Origin: JAFHCF01 sp048497495
GTDB taxonomy: Bacteria; Pseudomonadota; Alphaproteobacteria; Rhizobiales; Ancalomicrobiaceae
Direction: 5' to 3'
Assembly: GCA_048497495.1 (NCBI GenBank)
Contig: JAFHCF010000114.1
Coordinates: 1 to 22,380, forward strand
Length of the DNA stretch: 22,380 bases
Of this stretch, positions 7,527-13,752 are shown piece after piece. The notes under the pieces are model-generated. The model saw nothing but the letters and a program-made list of their open reading frames with translations. It did no database searches and was not told the DNA's origin. Both the position numbers and the translations under genes were made by a program. Within the stretch, counting starts at the first letter, position 1, and every line of letters begins with the position of its first letter.

Positions 7527-8040
7527 GCCGGCCCCGCGTCGCGCGCGGCGTCGCGCCCGCGACGGCGGGGACGATCCGCGACACGCCGGGCAGCGGGGCG
7601 TCATTCTCCTCGACGTCGTCCTGACCCTCGCCGTCCTGCTGCTGGCGTTCCGCGTCGTCTGGCCGCTGATGCCCTTCACCACTTCACCGGCCCGCCAGGT
7701 CGCCTATGCCCACGAGATCGCGGCGTTGATCGACGCCGATCGCATCGCCGCCGCCCGCCGGGGACAGGTGGTGACGACGCGGATCGACGTGCGCGGCAAG
7801 CGCTTCGTCGGCGGCGCGGGCGGCTGGTCGGTGGCTTTGCCGAGCGACGTGGCGCTGGAGGTGCTGACCACCACCGAATGCACCGTCGACCCCGACCACT
7901 TCGCCCTCGGCTTCGGCCCCGACGGGCGCTCCTGCGGCCTGTCGCTGGGGCTCGCCCGCGACGGCCGGACGATCCGCGTGTCGGTCAATTGGCTGACCGG
8001 GCTCGTCGAGGTGACGGGAGGCGCCCGTGGTCGAGGATAG
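7501..8040 (+). CDS. gspH: Minor pseudopilin GspH-like
   Basis: Predicted minor pseudopilin of the tip complex, called partly by position between gspG and gspI. The 179-residue precursor starts at GTG, chosen because a perfect SD (AAGGAGG) sits 8 bases upstream. The leader is long and very basic (33 residues, with an RRARRRAR run) and ends QRG, followed by VILLDVVLTLAVLLLAFRVVW. The +5 residue is Asp rather than the usual Glu. The rest is a divergent globular domain containing WSVALPSDVALEVL, typical of GspH. It overlaps gspG by 26 bases and gspI by 14. Family identity is weaker than for the other pseudopilins. Confidence 0.78.
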   Translation: MARGANSAEPAPRRARRRARDGGDDPRHAGQRGVILLDVVLTLAVLLLAFRVVWPLMPFTTSPARQVAYAHEIAALIDADRIAAARRGQVVTTRIDVRGKRFVGGAGGWSVALPSDVALEVLTTTECTVDPDHFALGFGPDGRSCGLSLGLARDGRTIRVSVNWLTGLVEVTGGARGRG

Positions 8041-8458
8041 GCGCTCCGGCTTCATGCTGCTCGAGGTACTGGTGGCGGCGGTGGTCGCGGTGGTGCTGCT
8101 GACGCTCCTGACCCGCCTCGCCATGGACAACCAGTACCGTGTCGCGGCGGTGCGCGGAACCTCCGGGGCGATGGCGGTGGCGCGCAGCGTGCTCGAGGAG
8201 GCCTCGGCGCGCAAGGGACTGGCGGCGGGCGAACTGCGCGGCATGGCCGGCGCCTATCGCTGGGTGGTGGTGGTGGAGGCGCTCGGCGAGGTGGCGACGA
8301 CGCCGAAGATCTCCGGCGCCGACCAGGAGACCGACGCCACCGTCTCCGACGAGTCCAAGCCGACCTGGGCGCTCTTTCGCGTCGACGTCGCGGTCGTCGC
8401 GCCGGACGGGCGGAGCACCACGCTCGTGGCCCATCGCCTCGGCCGGATCGGATCGTGA
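8027..8458 (+). CDS. gspI: Minor pseudopilin GspI
   Basis: Minor pseudopilin, core of the GspI-J-K tip complex. The 143-residue precursor has a short 8-residue leader (VVEDRRSG), then FMLLEVLVAAVVAVVLLTLL with Glu at +5. The body includes the GspI-type stretch around AVARSVLEEASARK and ends with an LVAHRLG strand. GTG at 8027 overlaps the end of gspH; GGGAGG at 8016-8021 gives a good SD with 5-base spacing. At 143 residues it is of ordinary size for the family. gspJ starts 10 bases after its stop. Confidence 0.88.
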   Translation: MVEDRRSGFMLLEVLVAAVVAVVLLTLLTRLAMDNQYRVAAVRGTSGAMAVARSVLEEASARKGLAAGELRGMAGAYRWVVVVEALGEVATTPKISGADQETDATVSDESKPTWALFRVDVAVVAPDGRSTTLVAHRLGRIGS

Positions 8459-8468
8459 GGGGACGCCG

Positions 8469-9386
8469 ATGAACCAGCCCGCCCCGCGCCCGATCACGCA
8501 CCCGCCCCCCCGCCGCCGACGCCCCCCGACCGGACCTCGGGCCGGATTCGGCCTGATCGAGGCGATCGTCGCGCTGGCGATCGCCGGATTGGTGCTCGCC
8601 GCCGTCACCGAATTGGCCGGGCGGACGCTCAGATCCTGGGATCACGGCTTCGCCACCCTGGCGGCGGTGGAGCGCACCGACGTGGCGCTCGGCCGCATCG
8701 GCGCCGATCTCACGGCGCTCTTGCCCATTCCGCTCGCCACGGCGGACGATCCGAACATTCTCTTCGCCGGCGACGGGCGCGGCCTGGCCTTCACCGCCCT
8801 CACCCCCTTCGACCGATCCCACGAGGGCATCGCCATCGTCGAGATCGCGGTCGAGGGCACGGGCGACGGCGCCGTGCTGGTCAGGCGGCTGCGGCGCGGC
8901 CCCGACGTGCCGCTGCGCGACGGCGATCGGGTGGTGCTGCTCTCCGGCCGGCTCGACCTCGCCTTCTCCTATCGTGACCAGACCGGACAGCGGGTCGATC
9001 GCTGGAGCCGCCCCGGCGAAGTGCCGCGCGGCGTGGTCGTCACCCTGACCGGCGAACGCGGTGGCGGCGGCCTGCCGGTCGAGGTGATGCTGCCGATTCC
9101 GGTGGCGATCTCGGTCTCCTGCCTGGTCCAGACGCCCGGGGAGACGGTCGACGCGCCACCACGGGACGAGAACGCCCCGCCTGGCGACGGGCGCCCGCCC
9201 CGGGCCGGACGGCAGCCACGGAGCGGCGAGGAAGCCGACACCGGAGCGGAAGACGGTGACGCCGCGCCGGTCGAGACCCTCGAGGATCGCGCCAAGCGCT
9301 GCGCCACCGGGCCCTCCGCCACGGAGGCACAGCCGGCCCGCGATCGCGCCCGCGCGCCCGGCCGGCGTTCGGGAGAGAACCGATGA
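8469..9386 (+). CDS. gspJ: Minor pseudopilin GspJ with long C-terminal tail
   Basis: Minor pseudopilin of the pseudopilus tip. The 305-residue precursor has a 26-residue Pro/Arg-rich leader ending RAG, then FGLIEAIVALAIAGLVLAAV with Glu at +5. The globular part (about 27-220) has GspJ features such as RIGADLTALLPI and a SGRLDLAFSYRD strand. After about residue 220 comes an extra, highly charged, Pro/Gly/Glu/Arg-rich tail of roughly 85 residues that looks disordered and is not part of the usual 200-230 residue family length. GAGGGG just upstream serves as the SD. The stop overlaps gspK (ATGA), so the tail is read in frame to the normal coupling point and is not a missed stop. Confidence 0.88.
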   Translation: MNQPAPRPITHPPPRRRRPPTGPRAGFGLIEAIVALAIAGLVLAAVTELAGRTLRSWDHGFATLAAVERTDVALGRIGADLTALLPIPLATADDPNILFAGDGRGLAFTALTPFDRSHEGIAIVEIAVEGTGDGAVLVRRLRRGPDVPLRDGDRVVLLSGRLDLAFSYRDQTGQRVDRWSRPGEVPRGVVVTLTGERGGGGLPVEVMLPIPVAISVSCLVQTPGETVDAPPRDENAPPGDGRPPRAGRQPRSGEEADTGAEDGDAAPVETLEDRAKRCATGPSATEAQPARDRARAPGRRSGENR

Positions 9387-10240
9387 GGGCGCGGCGCGGG
9401 TCGATCCTGGTGGCGGTCCTGTTGATGGCGAGCCTGCTCGTCGTCTTCGTCGGGGTGGCGAGCCAGCGCACCTGGGTAGCGAGCGCCGCGGCGCGCAGCG
9501 CCGCCGAGGACATCGCCGCCGACGTGGCGGTGCGCGGCGCCGTCGAACAACTCTTCGCCCGCACCGGCGGCCATTTCGGCGATCTCGCCAGCGTCGCCAC
9601 GGTGACCTATCCCGGCATCGTCGTCGACATCGTCGCCGCCGACGAGGGCCGGCGCATCGATCTCAACATGGCGGCGCCCGAGTTGATCGCCGGCCTATTC
9701 CGCGTCGCCGGCGTCGGCGCGGCCGAGGCGACGTCCTATGCCCGGGTGATCGCCGATTGGCGGCGCGACCCCAAGGACAAGTCCAAGAGCCGGAAGCCGC
9801 CGAGCGTGCCGCCGCACGGCATCATCGAACACATGCGCCAACTCGACACGATCCCCCGGATCCCGCCCGAGGCGATCCGCGCCATCGCGCCCTGGGCGAC
9901 CGTCACCGGGCTCACCGGCAAGGTCGCGGTGCTGAGCGCGCCGGCGCCGGTGGTGGCGGCGCTCCCGGGAATGGATCCGGGGCGGGTGGAGGCCTTCCTG
10001 CAGGATCGGGTCGGCTGGGACGGCAAGTTCGAAACGCTGATCAAGCGTTACGGAATCGTCGCGGATCATGTATCGAAGGACGGTTCGACGGCGACCCGGC
10101 TGACCATGACGGTTCGGATCGGATCGCATCGCATCCGCGGCTACGAGGTGGTGGTGGCGGTCATTCCCGACGACGACGAGCCGTATCGCATCCTGTCGTG
10201 GAACGGCTACGCCCAAACGGGCGGCACGATGGGCCGATAG
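9383..10240 (+). CDS. gspK: Minor pseudopilin GspK
   Basis: Large minor pseudopilin that caps the pseudopilus. It has 285 residues. A very short leader (MRARRG) is followed by SILVAVLLMASLLVVFVGVA with no Glu at +5, which is the normal GspK exception. The family motif DEGRRIDLNMA is near residues 88-98, where GspK proteins carry a conserved acidic DLN segment. It is followed by a SAM-like helical region (LIAGLFRVAGVGAAEATSYARVIADWR, given here only as a location near 100-126). ATG overlaps the gspJ stop by ATGA. The protein ends 118 bases before gspL, the only sizeable gap in the E-to-M run. Confidence 0.9.
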   Translation: MRARRGSILVAVLLMASLLVVFVGVASQRTWVASAAARSAAEDIAADVAVRGAVEQLFARTGGHFGDLASVATVTYPGIVVDIVAADEGRRIDLNMAAPELIAGLFRVAGVGAAEATSYARVIADWRRDPKDKSKSRKPPSVPPHGIIEHMRQLDTIPRIPPEAIRAIAPWATVTGLTGKVAVLSAPAPVVAALPGMDPGRVEAFLQDRVGWDGKFETLIKRYGIVADHVSKDGSTATRLTMTVRIGSHRIRGYEVVVAVIPDDDEPYRILSWNGYAQTGGTMGR

Positions 10241-10358
10241 GGGACGTCGAGGCGGGATTTCTTCGGCCGCTCGGGGGGCTTGCCTCGCGGACGAGACCAC
10301 GGACGCGGGGACGGTCGGGGACGGCGTTCGAGACACGAGACGGGGGATCCGCGACGCG
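10241..10358 (+). other. Gap between gspK and gspL
   Basis: GC-rich gap of 118 bases, the largest within the plus-strand T2SS cluster. I see no clear promoter or terminator. A GGGGGA run at 10342-10347 can serve as the gspL SD. Transcription probably reads through. Confidence 0.4.
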
Positions 10359-11396
10359 ATGTCGGGACGTCTGCAAGAGGCATGGCGATGGTGGATCGAC
10401 GGGCTCGTCGACGCCGTCCTCCTGGTGGAGGCGCGGGTCCGACGCGACCGGCCGGTGCGCCTCGTCGGCGTCGACGGCGGCTGGGTGATCGCGCATGCCG
10501 GCGGCCGGCTCGGTCGTCGACGTCTCGTCGCCGGGCCGCGAGGGCTCGCGCCCGCCCGTCTCGCAGAGGCGATCGCCGGACGGTCGATCGAGGTGGTGAT
10601 CCGGCCCGAGGAGGTCGTCACCCGGCGTCTCGGGCCGCTGCCGCCGGAGAGCCGACCCTATGTCGAGGGCATCGTCACCCATCAGCTCGAGCGGATGACG
10701 CCTTGGCTCGCCGCCGACACGCTGACCAGCCATCGCATCGAGACGGTCGGGCCGGACGACCCGCGCCTGATGGTGACGGTCGACGCCACGTCGCGGGCGC
10801 TGCAGGCCGAGATCGTCGTGGCGATGGCGCGGCTGGCGCCGAAGGAACTGCATCTGGTGCGGCCGGCGACCGAGGCGAGCCCCGAAGTGGCGCTGCCGAT
10901 CGCCGCCGCCGATCACGCCGCCAAACGCCGGCGCCTCTCAACCGGCGTGACGATCGGGCTGGCGGCGCTCGCCCTGATCGCGGTGGCGACCGGGTGGTGG
11001 ATCGTCTCGGCGACGGCGGCGATCGACGCGCAAGTGGCGGAGACGGAGGAACGCATCGACGCCTATCGACGGCGGTTGGCGCCGACGGCGGGCGCCGCGG
11101 CGAGCGACCGTGACATCGTCGCGGCGCTGTCGCGCGACACGCCGATGGCGGTGATCGCGCTGGAGAACCTCTCCGCCGTGCTGCCCGACGACACCCATCT
11201 CACCAGCCTGCAGATCGGCCGGGGCCGGCTGCGGATGATCGGTATCACCCGCGACATCACGGCGCTGACCCGGGCGGTGGAAGCGGCGCCGGCGTTCAGC
11301 GAACCGTCGTTCTCGGCGCCGACCGTGCGCCTGAGCCAGGGCGATCGCTTCACCCTCGACCTCACGGTCGCCGGCACGGTGGGGGGCAGGCGATGA
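10359..11396 (+). CDS. gspL: T2SS inner-membrane protein GspL (PilN-like C-terminus)
   Basis: Bitopic inner-membrane component that links the GspE ATPase to the platform. The 345 residues comprise an N-terminal cytoplasmic domain (about 20-185, beginning RPVRLVGVDGGWVI) that resembles the actin-like half of GspL/PilM, one transmembrane helix near 195-215 (GLAALALIAVATGWWIV), and a C-terminal PilN-like periplasmic domain. The latter includes LENLSAVLPDDTHLTSLQI, a strong PilN/GspL signature near 268-287. The stop overlaps gspM (ATGA). The order K-L-M and the presence of both domains support GspL over separate PilM and PilN proteins. Confidence 0.88.
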   Translation: MSGRLQEAWRWWIDGLVDAVLLVEARVRRDRPVRLVGVDGGWVIAHAGGRLGRRRLVAGPRGLAPARLAEAIAGRSIEVVIRPEEVVTRRLGPLPPESRPYVEGIVTHQLERMTPWLAADTLTSHRIETVGPDDPRLMVTVDATSRALQAEIVVAMARLAPKELHLVRPATEASPEVALPIAAADHAAKRRRLSTGVTIGLAALALIAVATGWWIVSATAAIDAQVAETEERIDAYRRRLAPTAGAAASDRDIVAALSRDTPMAVIALENLSAVLPDDTHLTSLQIGRGRLRMIGITRDITALTRAVEAAPAFSEPSFSAPTVRLSQGDRFTLDLTVAGTVGGRR

Positions 11397-11974
11397 TCGC
11401 TACAACGCTCGCCGCCACGCCGCATCGCCGGGCGATCGTCGCCAGTGCCGTTCTCGGCGCGATCCTGCTCGGCCTCCTCGTCGCGGCGGTTCTCGGGTGG
11501 TTGTCGCTCGCCGATCGATCGGACCTGCTCGACCGGCGTTGGGTCGAGCTCCAGGCGACGGCGGCGCGGGCCCGGGCGCGCGGCCCCGGCCTGGCGCGCG
11601 CCGAGCGGACGCTGGCCGCCGATCCGTTCCTGCCCGGCGACGGCCCGTCACAGGCGGCCAACGGATTGCAGACTCGGATCGTGGCGCTCGCCGAGGCCTG
11701 CGGCGTGACGCTCAAGACGATCGGCGCCGAACCGGTGGTCGACGTCGAGCCGGGGACGCTGCCGCACGTCAATCTCCAGGCGAGCGCCGTCGGGCGGATC
11801 GCGGCCTTGCAGAAACTGCTCTATCGCATCGAGACCGAGGCCCCCTTCGTGCTGGTCGAGGACGTCACCGCGCGGGCGCCGCAGGGCGGCGGCGGCGGTC
11901 TCGGCTTTTCGCGCGACCCCGAACTCGAGGTGGAATTGCGCCTGGTCGGCTACCTGCACCGGAAGGGGGGCTGA
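11393..11974 (+). CDS. gspM: T2SS inner-membrane protein GspM (PilO-like)
   Basis: Partner of GspL in the assembly platform. The 193 residues have a short cytoplasmic start (MIATTLAATPHRR), a transmembrane helix at about 14-37 (AIVASAVLGAILLGLLVAAV), a helical linker rich in Ala/Arg, and a ferredoxin-like periplasmic domain. The last contains NGLQTRIVALAEACGVTL and KLLYRIETEAPFVLVEDV, the PilO/GspMb pattern. ATG overlaps the gspL stop. Three bases separate its stop from the next gene, with an AGGGGG SD inside the gspM 3' end. Confidence 0.85.
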   Translation: MIATTLAATPHRRAIVASAVLGAILLGLLVAAVLGWLSLADRSDLLDRRWVELQATAARARARGPGLARAERTLAADPFLPGDGPSQAANGLQTRIVALAEACGVTLKTIGAEPVVDVEPGTLPHVNLQASAVGRIAALQKLLYRIETEAPFVLVEDVTARAPQGGGGGLGFSRDPELEVELRLVGYLHRKGG

Positions 11975-11977
11975 GAC

Positions 11978-13048
11978 ATGGACCTTCGCCGGCTCCGCGC
12001 CCTCCCCCTGATCGCCGCCCTGATGGCGCCGGCTTCGTTCGCCGCCGCCCTCGCGACCGCCTCGTCGTTCGCAGCCGCCGAATCGGCGGAGCCGAAGCCG
12101 CGCGACCCGGCCACCGACGCCGATACGGCGCCGGCGGTCGAGACCGACCCCGGAGAGGAGACCCCCGTGGACTCCAAGGAGGGCGACCGCGTCACGATCG
12201 AGACCGAGGACGCGCCGGAGGTCATGGAGCCGACGACGGGCGAGGCGGACGGTGTGAAGGTGGGGATCGAGGATGCGCCGGAGGACGAGACGACGCCCGC
12301 GGCGGAGATGCCCGACGATGCCGCTTCGCCGGCCGACACGGCGCCCGATTCCGCTTCGACACCGGACACTTCCGAAGCGCCGGACGCCCCCGACGCGCAC
12401 CGGCCGCCGCCCGGGACGCCGCCGGGACGCGAGCCGCCCGGAGGCGGCCCTCCCCCGCCCGGAGGCGGCCCTCCCCCGCCCGGCGACCGCCGCCCGCCGC
12501 CACCCGGATCGCCGCCCGATCCGATGCGACCGCGCGGCGACCCGCGTCCGGGCGAGGGCGCGCCGAAGCGGCCACCGCCGAAGCTGACGCGAACGGCGCC
12601 GCCGGTGGCGCCGATGCCGACGGACGAGGATCAGGCCGCCGCCGGTCTGCCGACGCTCTCGGCTCTGACCAGGACCCGCGACCGGCCGCTGTTCGTGCCG
12701 GGACGGCGCGGGGTTCAGCCGGCGCCGACGATGCCGATCCGGATCGAGCCGAAGGAGGGGCCGGAGGAAGCCCCACCGCCGCCCCTGACGCTGGCCTTGC
12801 GCGGCGTCGTCACCGGCCCGGGGGTGGCGATGGCGATGCTCGCCGATCCGGCGGACGACAAGATCACCCGGATGAAGGTCGACGACGAGCACGACGGCTG
12901 GCGGCTGACCGCGATCGACCGGATCAGCGTCACCTTCCGTCGCGGCGTGGAAGAGCAGGTGCTGCGTCTTCCCCCGCCGGGAACCGGCGAGCCGGGAAAG
13001 GCGCGACCCCACGGCAAGACTCCGCAGAGCGAGGAAGATCCCCTGTAG
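11978..13048 (+). CDS. Proline-rich GspC/GspN-like T2SS protein with HR-type domain
   Basis: Last gene of the plus-strand T2SS run; 356 residues. The N-terminus is a signal peptide or anchor (LPLIAALMAPASFAAAL). A long acidic Asp/Glu/Thr stretch follows (about 30-135), then a Pro/Gly segment (about 138-200) including tandem PGGGPPP units. The C-terminal domain (about 225-345) contains RDRPLFVPGRRG, then LTLALRGVVTGPGVAMAML and a DDEHDGWRLTAIDRISVTF run, given here as separate pieces. That arrangement resembles the homology region (HR) of GspC, which contacts the secretin, and the proteins called GspN in some alphaproteobacteria. There is no PDZ domain. I infer that it does the GspC job of joining the inner-membrane platform to GspD, with the Pro-rich part spanning the periplasm. 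Confidence 0.72.
   Translation: MDLRRLRALPLIAALMAPASFAAALATASSFAAAESAEPKPRDPATDADTAPAVETDPGEETPVDSKEGDRVTIETEDAPEVMEPTTGEADGVKVGIEDAPEDETTPAAEMPDDAASPADTAPDSASTPDTSEAPDAPDAHRPPPGTPPGREPPGGGPPPPGGGPPPPGDRRPPPPGSPPDPMRPRGDPRPGEGAPKRPPPKLTRTAPPVAPMPTDEDQAAAGLPTLSALTRTRDRPLFVPGRRGVQPAPTMPIRIEPKEGPEEAPPPPLTLALRGVVTGPGVAMAMLADPADDKITRMKVDDEHDGWRLTAIDRISVTFRRGVEEQVLRLPPPGTGEPGKARPHGKTPQSEEDPL
12436..12477 (+). repeat. 21-bp tandem duplication in the Pro-rich linker
   Basis: Two perfect adjacent copies of a 21-base unit (starting GCCCGGAGGCGGCCC), with the first six bases of a third copy after them. Each unit encodes seven residues (PGGGPPP register), so gain or loss of units changes linker length without breaking the frame. 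Confidence 0.85.
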
Positions 13049-13057
13049 GTTCGGCGA

Positions 13058-13080
13058 CCCGAGCGACCGGCTGCCTCGGG
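13058..13080. terminator. Weak hairpin between convergent T2SS operons
   Basis: CCCGAG (13058-13063) pairs with CTCGGG (13075-13080) around an 11-base loop, in the 49-base gap where the plus-strand cluster meets the minus-strand gspD operon. There is no T-run on either side, so intrinsic termination is doubtful; position is the main argument. Confidence 0.25.
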
Positions 13081-13097
13081 AGCGGCTCGCGGCGCGC

Positions 13098-13685
13098 TCA
13101 ACCGCCGGCGAAGGGCCAGAAGCGATCGAGGAAGCCGCCGCGCTCGGCGAGGAAGCCGAGCCACAGCGCCGGGGCCAGGAAGACCCCGAAGGGCACCATG
13201 AGGTCGAGGCGCGGACGCTCGCGGGCGAGCCGGGCCTCGATCACCACGGCGATCAGCGCCGCCACCACCGCCAGCTCGAGAACCGGCACCAACGTCGTCC
13301 AGGCGAGCCAGGGCGCGCCGGCGGCGGCGAGCTTGACGTCGCCGAGCCCGAGCCCCTCCGCCCCGCGCCAGGCCATGTGGAGGGCGCGCAACGACCAGAG
13401 GAGAAGACCGGCGGCGAGCCCGCGCGCCACCGCCTCGCCGAGCGTCGGCGCCCAGGCGGCGGTCGGCAGGTCGCGGACCGCCAGGGCGAGGCCGCCGGCG
13501 AGAAGGGCGAGGCCGGCACTGTCGGGAATGACGAAGAAGCGGCGGTCGACGGCGGCGATCACCGCCGCGAGCCCGGCGAGGGCGGCGGCGAAGGCGGCGT
13601 CGGGCATCGAGAGGAGGATCAGGCTCGCGGCCACGGCCACCGCGGCGGCGACGACGTCAGGGAGATAGGAGAGGGCTCGGCCCAT
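13098..13685 (-). CDS. gspO: Short prepilin peptidase (A24 family), peptidase domain only
   Basis: Membrane aspartyl protease that would cut the leaders of GspG-K. The 195 residues are almost entirely hydrophobic helices. The two catalytic aspartates are in the expected motifs: Asp47 in AAVDRRFFVIPD and Asp116 in GLGLGDVKL. A PFGVFLAPA motif near the C-terminus is also typical. The N-terminal cytoplasmic domain with the zinc-binding cysteines and the methyltransferase function of full-length PilD/GspO is absent, as in CpaA-type and other short A24 enzymes. It lies 67 bases downstream of gspD on the same strand and is probably co-transcribed. CpaA of a Flp pilus is an alternative identity, but no Flp/Tad genes are nearby. 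Confidence 0.85.
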   Translation of the reverse strand: MGRALSYLPDVVAAAVAVAASLILLSMPDAAFAAALAGLAAVIAAVDRRFFVIPDSAGLALLAGGLALAVRDLPTAAWAPTLGEAVARGLAAGLLLWSLRALHMAWRGAEGLGLGDVKLAAAGAPWLAWTTLVPVLELAVVAALIAVVIEARLARERPRLDLMVPFGVFLAPALWLGFLAERGGFLDRFWPFAGG

Positions 13686-13752
13686 CGATCGCCTCGGTGC
13701 CCCGGCGGGCGAAGGGCGGCGGGCGGCGGCCCGACGCGCGGGATTTCGTCGC

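Noticed and set aside
11497..13668. Open frame of over 700 codons overlapping gspM, the linker gene and the prepilin peptidase
   Set aside because: The product is an Arg/Ala/Pro-rich string typical of out-of-frame GC-rich DNA, and it runs across genes on both strands.
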